In this document: piece after piece, positions 7,883 to 15,582 of the stretch | Numbering within the stretch: the stretch's first letter is position 1 | How the letters are laid out: each line of letters starts with the position of its first letter | NCBI GenBank assembly: GCA_028277185.1 | Contig: JANQGQ010000025.1 | Span: 17,898-81,897 of the forward strand | Source: Woeseiaceae bacterium | GTDB taxonomy: Bacteria > Pseudomonadota > Gammaproteobacteria > Steroidobacterales > Woeseiaceae | Reading direction: 5' to 3' | Length of the DNA stretch: 64,000 nt | Notes under the pieces: model-generated | Database searches by the model: none | What the model was told of the DNA's origin: nothing | What the model saw: the letters and a program-made list of their open reading frames with translations, nothing else | Program-made: the position numbers and the translations under genes

Positions 7883-8092
7883 CTTTCTCAGATCTTCAAC
7901 TGCGGAACACGTCTCGGCTAAGCGGACCGTCGCAAGATCTACGGAGTGTCGGTCATCGACGTAGCGGAAATAGCCCATGCCGGTTTCGCGGGCCGCGCGC
8001 CTTACCTTACAGGCCCTGAGATCGAACAGATTCTCTGCGATGTGCTCGGAGGTAGCAGTACCGAGTATGAGTCTCCTCCACGTAACCATTAA
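7883..8092 (+). pseudogene. Decayed 3' end of a second DUF900-like hydrolase gene
   Basis: Reading from 7883, the forward strand encodes LSQIFNCGTRLG, stop, ADRRKIYGVSVIDVAEIA, then HAGFAGRAPYLTGPEIEQIL and CDVLG, ending at TAA 8090-8092. By hand alignment this matches the C-terminus of the intact hydrolase (residues about 240-297 of the gene at 4860) at about 32 of 56 positions, with one internal TAA at 7919-7921. No start or catalytic core remains. The fragment has the same orientation as the intact gene and lies just beyond the low-GC module, so it probably marks an old duplication or insertion event. Confidence 0.8.
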
Positions 8093-8105
8093 TAATCACG
8101 CAGTC

Positions 8106-8120
8106 TGGTGGGCAACACCA
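8106..8120. promoter_or_regulatory. Inverted repeat TGGTG-N5-CACCA upstream of hyaA
   Basis: Perfect 5-bp arms with a 5-bp spacer, about 165-180 bases upstream of the sigma-54 promoter core. This is a suitable distance for an enhancer site of the NtrC-family activator HoxA encoded in the same locus. No HoxA consensus is known well enough to confirm it. Confidence 0.25.
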
Positions 8121-8285
8121 TACGTAGTTCCTGCAGGTCCTGTGTCGCGCGCACCTCGGTCCTGCGCGTCGGTCTGGCAAGCCCGTTTCCAGCGTCCCTC
8201 GGCAGCGGGAGGAACCTTACCGGTGCGCTCGACGGAATGATTCGCGTTTCGCCGCAAGTGCCTGAATCGAAGCTCGATCGCCGGT

Positions 8286-8301
8286 TGGTACGCCCTTTGC
8301 A
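8286..8301 (+). promoter_or_regulatory. Sigma-54 (-24/-12) promoter of the hydrogenase structural operon
   Basis: TGGTACGCCCTTTGCA matches the RpoN consensus TGGCACG-N4-TTGCA at all fixed positions but one, with the GG and GC elements at the correct spacing. It lies 80 bases before the hyaA ATG. A sigma-54 activator with an intact GAFTGA loop (HoxA, 22132-23613) is encoded in the locus, so activation by HoxA is the natural reading. Expected transcription start is near 8312. Confidence 0.8.
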
Positions 8302-8380
8302 GCTACATAAAGGCGGGGCAGACGCTATCGGTGAGGACAAGCCGCAAGCTCCCCCCGCGAAAACCGTCAAGGAGCCGGCC

Positions 8381-9490
8381 ATGATCGAGACATTTTACGA
8401 GGTGATGCGCAGACAGGGCATTACCCGCCGCAGTTTTCTCAAGTACTGCAGCCTGACCGCTGCGGCGATGGGGCTGGGGCCTGCGTTCGCACCGAAGATC
8501 GCCAACGCGATGGAAACCAAGCCGCGCATCCCCGTGCTCTGGCTGCACGGCCTCGAGTGCACCTGCTGCTCGGAATCCTTCATTCGCTCCGCGCATCCCC
8601 TCGTCAAGGACGTCATCCTGTCGATGATCTCGCTGGACTACGACGACCTGATCATGGCGTCGGCCGGCCACGAAGCCGAAGCCATCATCGACGAGACGAT
8701 CGAGAAGCACAGCGGCAACTTCATCCTTGCCTGCGAGGGCAATCCCGGCCTCGACGAGGGCAAGACCGGCGGTATGTCCTGCATCATCGGCGGCAAGCCT
8801 TACACCGAGCAGCTCAGAAAGACCGCGAAGCATGCGAAGGCCATCATTTCCTGGGGATCCTGTGCCTCATGGGGCTGCGTGCAGGCCGCGCGGCCGAACC
8901 CCACGCGGGCGACGCCGATCCACAAGGTGCCGGACCTCGGCAATGCGCCGATCATCAAGGTGCCGGGCTGTCCGCCCATCGCCGAGGTGATGACCGGCGT
9001 CATCACCTACATGCTGACCTTCGACCGGCTGCCGTCGCTCGACCGGCAGGGCCGGCCGCTGATGTTCTACAGCCAGCGCATCCACGACAAATGCTATCGC
9101 CGTCCGCACTTCGACGCGGGTCAGTTCGTCGAAAAGTGGGACGACGAAGCGGCGCGCCGCGGCTACTGCCTGTACAAGGTCGGCTGCAAGGGGCCGACGA
9201 CCTACAACGCGTGTTCGGCGATACGCTGGAACGGCGGTCTGTCGTTCCCGATCCAGGCCGGACACCCCTGTATCGGCTGCTCCGAAGACGATTTCTGGGA
9301 TAAGGGCGGCTTTTACGACCGGCTCACGAGCATCGACGCATTCGGTGTCGAATCGAATGCCGACAAGGTCGGCGGCACGGCCGCGGCGATCGTCGGCGGA
9401 GCCGCGGCGCTGCACGCCGCGGGCTCGGTAATCAAGCGTGTGCGCCAGAACGGCAATGGCGTGAGTCAGAAAGGAGATCAGGAATCATGA
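8381..9490 (+). CDS. hyaA: Uptake [NiFe]-hydrogenase small subunit, group 1d type
   Basis: 369 aa. It carries the electron-relaying Fe-S clusters of the membrane-bound H2-oxidising enzyme. The Tat signal TRRSFLKY (residues 15-22) leads to export with the large subunit, and a hydrophobic C-terminal helix (residues about 330-350) anchors it to the periplasmic face. ECTCCSES gives Cys60, Cys62 and Cys63, and [14 protein letters not shown] supplies further cysteines. The extra Cys62, plus the Cys in WGC, are the two supernumerary ligands of the 4Fe-3S proximal cluster in oxygen-tolerant enzymes such as E. coli Hyd-1. ATG 8381 follows an AAGGA site; an upstream extension in frame has no family match. 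It overlaps hyaB by 4 bases. Confidence 0.97.
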   Translation: MIETFYEVMRRQGITRRSFLKYCSLTAAAMGLGPAFAPKIANAMETKPRIPVLWLHGLECTCCSESFIRSAHPLVKDVILSMISLDYDDLIMASAGHEAEAIIDETIEKHSGNFILACEGNPGLDEGKTGGMSCIIGGKPYTEQLRKTAKHAKAIISWGSCASWGCVQAARPNPTRATPIHKVPDLGNAPIIKVPGCPPIAEVMTGVITYMLTFDRLPSLDRQGRPLMFYSQRIHDKCYRRPHFDAGQFVEKWDDEAARRGYCLYKVGCKGPTTYNACSAIRWNGGLSFPIQAGHPCIGCSEDDFWDKGGFYDRLTSIDAFGVESNADKVGGTAAAIVGGAAALHAAGSVIKRVRQNGNGVSQKGDQES

Positions 9491-11292
9491 GCGTCACGAA
9501 AACTCCAAACGGCTTCACGCTCGACAACGGCGGACAGCGCGTCGTCGTCGACCCGGTAACGCGCATCGAAGGCCACATGCGGGCCGAGGTCAACGTCGAC
9601 GAAAACAACGTCATCACCAACGCCGTATCGAGCGGCACGATGTGGCGCGGTCTCGAAGTGATACTCAAGGGCCGCGACCCGCGCGACGCGTGGGCGTTCA
9701 CGCAGCGCATCTGCGGCGTGTGCACGGGTACCCACGCGCTGACCTCCGTCCGCGCCGTCGAGGATTCCCTCGGTATCAGCATTCCCGAGAACGCCAACTG
9801 CATCCGCAACATCATGCAGCTCTCGCTGCAGGTGCACGATCACCTCGTGCATTTCTATCACCTGCATGCGCTCGACTGGGTCAACCCGGTGAACGCGCTG
9901 GCGGCCGATCCGAAAGCGACGTCGGCGCTGCAGCAGCAGGTGAGCCCGCGGCATCCGAACTCCTCGCCCGGCTACTTCCGCGACATCCAGAACCGCCTGA
10001 AGAAGTTCGTCGAGTCGGGCCAGCTCGGACCGTTCAAGAACGGGTACTGGACGAACCCGGCCTATCTCCTGCCGCCCGAGGCCGACCTGATGGCTGTGAC
10101 GCACTATCTGGAAGCGCTCGATTTCCAGAAGGAGATCATGAAGACCCGCACGATCCTCGGCGGCAAGGACACGCACCCGAACTGGACGGTGGGCGGTACG
10201 CCTTCGCCGATCAACGTCGACGAGGTCGGCGGCGTCGGCGGTCTCAACATGGTGAATCTCAATCAGATCCACCAGATCCTCAAGGACTCGCAGACCTTCA
10301 TCAACAACGTCTACATTCCGGACATCCTCGCGATCGGCCAGTTCTACAAGGGCTGGCTCTACGGCGGCGGCATTTCCGGCCAGAACGTCATGGCCTACGG
10401 GGATATACCCGACCGTGCCAACGACTACTCGGCAGAGAACATGCTGATGCCGAGCGGCGCGATCATCAACGGCAAGCTCGACGAGATACACGAGGTCGAC
10501 CTGCGCGATCCCGAGCACATCCAGGAATACATCCCGCACTCCTGGTACGAGTACCCTGACGGCGTGAAGGGCCTGCACCCCTGGGACGGCGTAACCGAAC
10601 CGCGCTTCGACATCAGCACCGCCAAGGGTACGTCGCACAACATCGAGGAACTCGACGAGAGCGCGAGCTACTCCTGGATCAAGGCGCCGCGCTGGAAGGG
10701 ACATGCCATGGAGGTCGGCCCGCTCGCCCGCTACGTCATCGGCTACGCAAAGGGCGACGAGGAGATCACCGAGCAGATCAATCTGGTGCTGAAGACGCTC
10801 GACGTGCCGGTCGATGCGCTGTTTTCGACGCTCGGCCGCACCGCGGCCCGCGCTTTGGAAGCCCAGTGGGCGGCCGACAAGCAGCTGTATTTCTTCGACA
10901 AGCTGATGACCAACATCAAGAACGGGGACACGGCGACGCACAGCGGCGACAAGTGGGATCCGAAGGACTGGCCGGCCGAGAGCAAGGGTGTGGGCTTCAC
11001 GGAGGCGCCGCGCGGCGCGCTTGCGCACTGGATCAAAATCAAGGACACGAAGATCGAGAACTACCAGTGCGTCGTGCCGACGACCTGGAACGGCTCGCCG
11101 CGTGACGAGGCCGGCAACATCGGCGCGTTCGAGGCCGCGTTAATGAATACGAAAGTCGAAAGACCGAACGAGCCGGTCGAAATTCTGCGCAGCCTGCACA
11201 GTTTCGATCCCTGTCTCGCCTGCTCGACACACGTGATGTCGGAAGACGGTGAGGAGTTGGCCAAGGTGACGACGACGCCGGTTGGAGTATAG
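9487..11292 (+). CDS. hyaB: Uptake [NiFe]-hydrogenase large subunit
   Basis: 601 aa. It binds the Ni-Fe(CN)2CO active site that splits H2. The N-terminal motif [12 protein letters not shown] gives Cys76 and Cys79, and the C-terminal DPCLACSTH gives Cys576 and Cys579, the four metal ligands. VTRIEGHMR near residue 25 is the conserved family block. After His582 there is a 19-residue tail that should be removed by the HupD protease once nickel is inserted. It has no signal peptide; export relies on the Tat signal of HyaA. It is coupled to hyaA (ATGA) and followed 12 bases later by the small membrane protein. Confidence 0.98.
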   Translation: MSVTKTPNGFTLDNGGQRVVVDPVTRIEGHMRAEVNVDENNVITNAVSSGTMWRGLEVILKGRDPRDAWAFTQRICGVCTGTHALTSVRAVEDSLGISIPENANCIRNIMQLSLQVHDHLVHFYHLHALDWVNPVNALAADPKATSALQQQVSPRHPNSSPGYFRDIQNRLKKFVESGQLGPFKNGYWTNPAYLLPPEADLMAVTHYLEALDFQKEIMKTRTILGGKDTHPNWTVGGTPSPINVDEVGGVGGLNMVNLNQIHQILKDSQTFINNVYIPDILAIGQFYKGWLYGGGISGQNVMAYGDIPDRANDYSAENMLMPSGAIINGKLDEIHEVDLRDPEHIQEYIPHSWYEYPDGVKGLHPWDGVTEPRFDISTAKGTSHNIEELDESASYSWIKAPRWKGHAMEVGPLARYVIGYAKGDEEITEQINLVLKTLDVPVDALFSTLGRTAARALEAQWAADKQLYFFDKLMTNIKNGDTATHSGDKWDPKDWPAESKGVGFTEAPRGALAHWIKIKDTKIENYQCVVPTTWNGSPRDEAGNIGAFEAALMNTKVERPNEPVEILRSLHSFDPCLACSTHVMSEDGEELAKVTTTPVGV

Positions 11293-11304
11293 GAGACAAA
11301 CCAG

Positions 11305-11511
11305 ATGATCAAATCCAAGGGAACACTCGGCGCAATCGCGCTTCTGGGCGCGCCGGGCGCCGCCTTCGCACACCACGGTGAGGAGCGCGACGTCGTCGGA
11401 CAACTGGCCCACGTCTTCTCGGATCCGTTTCACGTTGCGGTAAGCGTACTCATCGTGGCGGGTATCGCCGGGCTGGTTGCGCTGTATCGCCGCAACCGGA
11501 AGGACTCGTGA
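11305..11511 (+). CDS. Small His-containing membrane protein between hyaB and hyaC (68 aa)
   Basis: 68 aa, with AGGAGAC before the ATG. Residues 1-22 form a signal peptide or first helix ending in AFA, followed directly by HHGEERDVVGQLAHVFSDPF with four histidines (including the next residue), then a single transmembrane helix (VAVSVLIVAGIAGLVALY) and a basic end. The layout recalls a shortened HupE/UreJ start (signal, His-rich loop, helix), where His residues relate to nickel, but the multi-helix body is missing. It overlaps hyaC by GTGA, so it is made with the structural subunits. A role in assembly, quinone-side organisation or metal handling is inference only. Confidence 0.75.
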   Translation: MIKSKGTLGAIALLGAPGAAFAHHGEERDVVGQLAHVFSDPFHVAVSVLIVAGIAGLVALYRRNRKDS

Positions 11512-12230
11512 GCACCAAGGCTGCCGAAGCAATCAGCGCCGAGGCGCAGCCGGCGATCTACGTCTACGAGGCGCCGCTCAGGATCTGGCACTGGGTGAAC
11601 GCACTCAGCCTGGTGGTCCTCATGGTGACCGGCTACCTGATCGCACACCCGCTGCCGTCGATGCCGGGCGAGGCCAGCGAGAATTTCCTGATGGGCTATA
11701 TCCGCTTCGCCCATTTTGCCGCTGCCTACATCTTCGTGGTCGGCTTCGTGTTCCGCATCTACTGGGCCTTCATGGGCAACGGTCACGCCCGGCAGCTCTT
11801 CCTGCCGCCGGTCTGGAGCCGCGACTGGTGGGGCGGCGTCTGGCACGAGGTCAAGTGGTACGCGTTCCTGACCCGGGAGCCCCGGAAGTACACGGGGCAC
11901 AATCCGCTTGCGACGCTGTTCATGCACTTCATGCTGCTCTGGGGCACGGTCTTCATGATCGTCACGGGCCTCGCGCTGTACGGCGAGGGTGCGCAGGCCG
12001 GGCACTGGACGCACGACTGGTTCACCTCGTGGGTGATCCCGCTGTTCGGGCAGAGCCAGGCCGTACATACCTTCCACAACCTCGGCATGTGGTATCTCCT
12101 GTGCTTCGTGATCATCCATGTTTACGTGGCGATCCGTGAAGACATCATGTCGCGGCAGAGCCTCATCAGCACCATGGTGAGCGGCTGGCGGATGTTCAAG
12201 GACGACCGGCCGGTCGACGACGGCCGCTAG
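11508..12230 (+). CDS. hyaC: Hydrogenase cytochrome b subunit
   Basis: 240 aa from GTG 11508. Four hydrophobic helices with the expected heme-ligand histidines: PLRIWHWVNALSLVVLMVTG, IRFAHFAAAYIFVVGFVF, LFMHFMLLWGTVFMIVTG and VHTFHNLGMWYLLCFVIIHV. This is the Ni/Fe-hydrogenase diheme cytochrome b family, which anchors the HyaAB dimer and passes electrons from the distal Fe-S cluster to the quinone pool. Its length is normal for HyaC/HupC/HoxZ. It is the last gene of the structural operon, followed by a GC-rich hairpin terminator. Confidence 0.95.
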   Translation: MSTKAAEAISAEAQPAIYVYEAPLRIWHWVNALSLVVLMVTGYLIAHPLPSMPGEASENFLMGYIRFAHFAAAYIFVVGFVFRIYWAFMGNGHARQLFLPPVWSRDWWGGVWHEVKWYAFLTREPRKYTGHNPLATLFMHFMLLWGTVFMIVTGLALYGEGAQAGHWTHDWFTSWVIPLFGQSQAVHTFHNLGMWYLLCFVIIHVYVAIREDIMSRQSLISTMVSGWRMFKDDRPVDDGR

Positions 12231-12277
12231 AAGACGGGGCCGGCCGCGATCGCACGGCCGTCGCTTCCGCTCGAGAC

Positions 12278-12308
12278 GGCGCCGGGGTCCCCCGGCGCCT
12301 CCGTTTTA
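12278..12308 (+). terminator. Rho-independent terminator after hyaC
   Basis: A 9-bp GC-rich stem (GGCGCCGGG with CCCGGCGCC, loop GTCC) is followed by TCCGTTTTA. It ends the structural operon and separates it from the accessory genes, which therefore probably have their own promoter or depend on read-through. Confidence 0.7.
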
Positions 12309-12381
12309 GACTGAGTAAAAAGTGACGCCTGATTATGTCAATTCTAGTTGACGGAATCGACGAAACAGACGAAGTCTGATT

Positions 12382-12456
12382 CCGGTATTGCGTGTCGCTG
12401 GTGGCATTCACGTATTCATCAACTTTCCACTTTGACTTATCACTTTCCAATACCGG
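12382..12456. promoter_or_regulatory. Long-range 9-bp inverted repeat in the leader before hupD
   Basis: CCGGTATTG at 12382-12390 and CAATACCGG at 12448-12456 are perfect inverted copies 57 bases apart. The interval is AT-richer and contains ACTTTCCA twice. Further upstream, GTCAA-N6-TTGAC (12337-12352) is a second small dyad. These could be operator sites or an mRNA hairpin controlling the maturation operon. No clear -35/-10 or -24/-12 promoter was found here. Confidence 0.35.
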
Positions 12457-12514
12457 CCGCGAACACGGGGGCGTTCGCCGGATCTTCCATGAAGTACAAG
12501 AAGGGGGGGCATTC

Positions 12515-13240
12515 GTGCCGAGTCCTGCAGACGGTTTTGTGCCCGATGCCGCCGGGCGGGTCCTGATACTCGGGATCGGCAACGTTCTCTGGGCTGACGA
12601 AGGCTTCGGAGTCCGCGCCGCCGATCACCTGCACCGCCACTGGGAGTTAGCCGATCGGGTCACCGTCATGGACGGCGGCACGCAGGGCATCTGTTTGCTC
12701 GAACACATCGAGCGGGCCGAGGTTCTCGTCATCCTCGACGCGATCGACTATGGCCTGGCCCCCGGCACGCTGCGGCTGATCGAGGACGACGCGGTGCCGA
12801 ATTATCTCGGCGCCAAAAAGGTCAGCCTGCACCAGACCGGTTTCCAGGAAGTCCTCGCGATGGCTGAGATGCTCGGCCGGGCGCCGACCCGCATCCTCCT
12901 CGTTGGCGTTCAGCCGAAGCAGATCGAGGACTTCGGCGGCAGCCTCGATCCGGCGGTCAAGGACTGCATCGAACCCGCCGTGGACGCGGCGCTGACCTGG
13001 CTGCGTGATCTGGGCATCGACGCCGTCCGGCGGCCGCGGCCGCTCGGGCCCGAGGCATCGATTGCCGGCCGGGAGATCGACATGGCGGGCTACGAAGACG
13101 AACGCCCGGATGCCGAGTCCGCCTGCCGCGTCGGCGACGACCGGGTCCTCGCGTCCAGCCGCTTTCGGGTCGCCTACCGTCCGGAACCGGTAGCGCCGGA
13201 TTCCCTGAGCGTCGACGTCGATCACCGGGGTAAATACTGA
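12515..13240 (+). CDS. hupD: Hydrogenase maturation endopeptidase
   Basis: 241 aa from GTG 12515, chosen because an AAGGGGGGG site lies 5 bases upstream; earlier in-frame starts have no match to the family. VLILGIGNVLWADEGFGVRA is the N-terminal block of HyaD/HupD proteases with the Ni-binding Glu in WADEG, followed by VILDAIDYG with the Asp ligand and VSLHQTGFQEVLAM with the His ligand. The enzyme clips the C-terminal tail of HyaB after Ni insertion. The C-terminal 60 residues after DLGID extend beyond the usual 160-200 aa length and look disordered. It overlaps the HupF gene by one base. Confidence 0.93.
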   Translation: MPSPADGFVPDAAGRVLILGIGNVLWADEGFGVRAADHLHRHWELADRVTVMDGGTQGICLLEHIERAEVLVILDAIDYGLAPGTLRLIEDDAVPNYLGAKKVSLHQTGFQEVLAMAEMLGRAPTRILLVGVQPKQIEDFGGSLDPAVKDCIEPAVDAALTWLRDLGIDAVRRPRPLGPEASIAGREIDMAGYEDERPDAESACRVGDDRVLASSRFRVAYRPEPVAPDSLSVDVDHRGKY

Positions 13241-13560
13241 TGTGCATCGGCATACCGATGCAGGTCGTCGAGCGCCGCGGCAGCGATGCGCTTTGCGAAG
13301 GCATGGGCGAACGCAGGCAAATCGGCATGCAGCTCGTCGGCGACGTGCCGGTCGGCACCTGGGTCCTGACCTTTCTCGATACGGCGCGCGAGGTGTTGAG
13401 CGCGGAACGCGCCCGGCAAATCACCGATGCCGTCACGGCCGTCAATCTCGTCATGCAGGGCGATACCGACGTCGACCATTTGTTCGCGGATCTGATCGAC
13501 CGCGAACCGGAACCGCCGCCGTCGATGCTTGCCGCGAAGAAACGCGCGACGCACGGATAA
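13240..13560 (+). CDS. hupF: HypC-family chaperone dedicated to the uptake enzyme (HupF)
   Basis: 106 aa. It starts MCIGIPMQV, the HypC-family N-terminus in which Cys2 binds the Fe(CN)2CO unit and the large-subunit precursor. It is longer than canonical HypC (about 75-80 aa) and carries a C-terminal acidic and proline-rich extension, as HupF/HoxL proteins do. The family member HupF also stabilises the large subunit in the presence of oxygen. A second, canonical HypC lies at 17988, so the locus has the usual pair. TGATG overlap with hupD. Confidence 0.92.
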   Translation: MCIGIPMQVVERRGSDALCEGMGERRQIGMQLVGDVPVGTWVLTFLDTAREVLSAERARQITDAVTAVNLVMQGDTDVDHLFADLIDREPEPPPSMLAAKKRATHG

Positions 13561-13572
13561 GGGGAAAGAAAA

Positions 13573-14010
13573 GTGTACGCAGCACTCGTTCAGAACATGC
13601 TAAAGGAGCACGACTACCCGGTCGTGAACGCCGATTCCGTCGGCCCGTTCCTCGCCGAACGCGACGTCGTCGTGCTGTTCTTCACCGAACTCATGAAACC
13701 CGTGCCGGAAACGGCGGACGTCGCGGTGATTCTGCCCGAACTCGAGCGCGCGTTCGAAGGACGTTTCGAGGTCGCCGTCGTCGCCTGGGAGGCGCAGCGC
13801 GACCTGCAGCTCAAGTATCGCTTCATGAAGTACCCGTCGCTCGTGTTTCTGCGCCGCGGCGAGTACCTCGGCGTCATCTCGGGCGTACTCGACTGGTCGG
13901 ACTATCTCGCCGGGATCGAGCGCCTGCTCGTTGCTGAGCCGTGCGAGCCGCCGCCCATGGTCCTGCCCGGACAAGCGCCTTCCGGCAAATCAGAGGAGTC
14001 GAGCGCATGA
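13573..14010 (+). CDS. hupG: HyaE/HupG thioredoxin-like chaperone for the small subunit
   Basis: 145 aa from GTG 13573 with an AAGGGGAAAG site upstream. Residues about 20-125 follow a thioredoxin-like fold (DVVVLFFTELMKPVPETADV, FEVAVVAWEAQRDLQLKYRF, YPSLVFLRRGEYLGVISGV) but lack the CxxC redox pair, as in HyaE/HupG/HoxO. These proteins bind the Tat-signal-bearing small subunit and delay export until its clusters are in place. A proline-rich tail follows. The stop overlaps the start of hupH (ATGA). Confidence 0.9.
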   Translation: MYAALVQNMLKEHDYPVVNADSVGPFLAERDVVVLFFTELMKPVPETADVAVILPELERAFEGRFEVAVVAWEAQRDLQLKYRFMKYPSLVFLRRGEYLGVISGVLDWSDYLAGIERLLVAEPCEPPPMVLPGQAPSGKSEESSA

Positions 14011-14864
14011 AGAAACTCAGTATTCCGGTCGTGGTCGAGCCCGGTTCGCAGCCGGCCGACGAGGACGGCGTCGTTCTCGACTACATGCAGATGCCCAAGG
14101 GCGTCTGGACCTACGCGATGCCCGCCGTGCCCGAACCCGAGGACGTCGAGGGTCTCAGCGAAGGGGTCGACACTCTGGTCCGCGCGTGCGCGGCGCTCAA
14201 GACCTGGCGGAGCGGCGACGCGGCGGCCGTGATTCCGCTCGATGCCCTCGACGTGGCGAATCGCGAGCTCGTGGATCAGGTGCTCGGTAGCGGCGAAGTC
14301 AGCATCGTCTACGAGGGCATGCTGCGTGCGCGAATTCAGGAGTCGGTCATGGCCGGCGTCTGGCGCGTGCAGTACGTAGACGCAGAGGACCGGGTGGAGC
14401 GGGACGTCATCGAGGTGGCCGACATTCCGAGTCTCGTTCGGGACGCGGTGTTCACGGAGGCCCGTCCCGCGATCGATGCCGGCGGGACGGAGCTGCCGGC
14501 CGGCGTCGGCAACGCCGCCGCAATCCTGACCGAACTGGGCGATCGGCTCGCGGCTTACGACGCGGGGGAGGGGGTCCACGTCGTGAACCTGACCCTGCTG
14601 CCGTGCACCGACGAGGATATGGACTACCTGGTGAGCACCTTGGGCGCGGGCCCGACGGTCATCCTCTCGCGCGGCTATGGCAACTGCCGCATCACGAGCA
14701 CCGCGACGCGCAACGTGTGGTGGGTGCAGTACTTCAATAGCCAGGACACGTTGATCCTCAACACGATCGAGGTGAGCCGGGTCCCGGAAGTCGCGTGTGC
14801 GGCGGCAGAAGACATCGACGACAGCGCCTCGCGTCTGGAGGAGATCCTGGAGATTTATCAGTGA
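14007..14864 (+). CDS. hupH: HyaF/HupH small-subunit maturation protein
   Basis: 285 aa from ATG 14007 (AGAGGAG upstream). It has the HupH layout: an N-terminal part with the conserved DYMQMPKGVWTYAMP, a central beta-rich domain (LGSGEVSIVYEG, IQESVMAGVWRVQYVD), and a C-terminal domain repeating this theme (GAGPTVILSRGYGNCRITST, NVWWVQYFNSQDTLILNTIE). In the known pathway it works with HupG on the hydrogenase small subunit and its Fe-S clusters. Overlaps by 4 bases on both sides (ATGA before, GTGA after) show strict coupling with hupG and the rubredoxin. Confidence 0.92.
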   Translation: MKKLSIPVVVEPGSQPADEDGVVLDYMQMPKGVWTYAMPAVPEPEDVEGLSEGVDTLVRACAALKTWRSGDAAAVIPLDALDVANRELVDQVLGSGEVSIVYEGMLRARIQESVMAGVWRVQYVDAEDRVERDVIEVADIPSLVRDAVFTEARPAIDAGGTELPAGVGNAAAILTELGDRLAAYDAGEGVHVVNLTLLPCTDEDMDYLVSTLGAGPTVILSRGYGNCRITSTATRNVWWVQYFNSQDTLILNTIEVSRVPEVACAAAEDIDDSASRLEEILEIYQ

Positions 14865-15094
14865 GCGCGACGCCCGACGAATCGTTCCTGCCTGGCTCCT
14901 ACGGGGGCGATGCCAGCAAGCTCGAACCCACCACGCGGCTCGAATGCAAGATCTGCTGGTACGTCTACGACCCTTCGGTCGGCGACGAGCACTGGCAGAT
15001 TCCGGCCGGCACGCCGTTCGGCGCCCTCCCGGATTTCTGGTCCTGCCCTGAATGCGACGGCAGGAAGCAGGACTTCATGGTGCTAGAGGACTGA
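14861..15094 (+). CDS. hupI: Rubredoxin of the hydrogenase cluster
   Basis: 77 aa from GTG 14861. The iron is held by four cysteines in CKICWYVYDP and SCPECDGRK, the standard rubredoxin arrangement, with the expected aromatic residues. The N-terminal 25 residues form an extension typical of HupI/HoxR. In oxygen-tolerant systems this small electron carrier is needed for correct small-subunit clusters under air. Only one base lies between its stop and the hupJ ATG. Confidence 0.93.
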   Translation: MSATPDESFLPGSYGGDASKLEPTTRLECKICWYVYDPSVGDEHWQIPAGTPFGALPDFWSCPECDGRKQDFMVLED

Positions 15095-15095
15095 A

Positions 15096-15578
15096 ATGCG
15101 TACGCCGCCGCAAATCGCCGCGGAACTCGAAGGCGTCTTTGCGCGCATCCATCGCGACCGAATGGCGGACGTACCGATACTCAATGAAGCGCTCCGCGTC
15201 GAGGCAGTCGGGTTCGTCGCTTGCGGCGACGAAGTGCTCGGCGTACTCGTTACGCCCTGGTTCATGAATCTGTTGCTGGTCCCGGCCGAACCGGCGGTTG
15301 ACGCCGAACAGCGGCCTGGCGACAAGACGGTCGTTTCGGTCCCCGGTGGCGATTTCGAGTTCATTGCGGCGTACGAAGACGGTATCGGCCCCTACCGGAT
15401 GTGCTCGCTGTTCTCGCCGGTCTTCGAGTTCGCGGATCACGACACCGCCGTCGCTACGGCCGCCGCGGTCATGGACAGACTGCTTAACGAGCCGGAGGCT
15501 GCCGAATCGGAGCGGGCCCGGGCACCAGTCCGGCTGTCGCGCCGGGAACTGTTTCAACGCATGGCAGGCAGAGAGTAA
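15096..15578 (+). CDS. hupJ: HupJ hydrogenase assembly chaperone
   Basis: 160 aa. VEAVGFVACGDEVLGVLVTPWFMNLLLVP is the conserved core of HupJ/HoxT proteins (only part of it is diagnostic: VTPWFMNL), followed by FEFIAAYEDGIGPYRMCSLF and FEFADHDTAVATA, and a C-terminal SRRELFQRM block. Family members take part in maturation of the small subunit together with HupH and HupI and are found only in uptake-hydrogenase loci. Four bases separate its stop from the GTG of hupK. Confidence 0.88.
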   Translation: MRTPPQIAAELEGVFARIHRDRMADVPILNEALRVEAVGFVACGDEVLGVLVTPWFMNLLLVPAEPAVDAEQRPGDKTVVSVPGGDFEFIAAYEDGIGPYRMCSLFSPVFEFADHDTAVATAAAVMDRLLNEPEAAESERARAPVRLSRRELFQRMAGRE

Positions 15579-15582
15579 GCCG

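Noticed and set aside
7754..8089. 111-codon reverse frame next to the TIGR04255-like gene
   Set aside because: It is the antisense of the decayed hydrolase 3' end, which shows clear homology on the forward strand.
8108..8380. N-terminal extension of hyaA upstream of the Tat signal
   Set aside because: It would place the Tat motif 100 residues inside and crosses the sigma-54 promoter; ATG 8381 has a good ribosome site.
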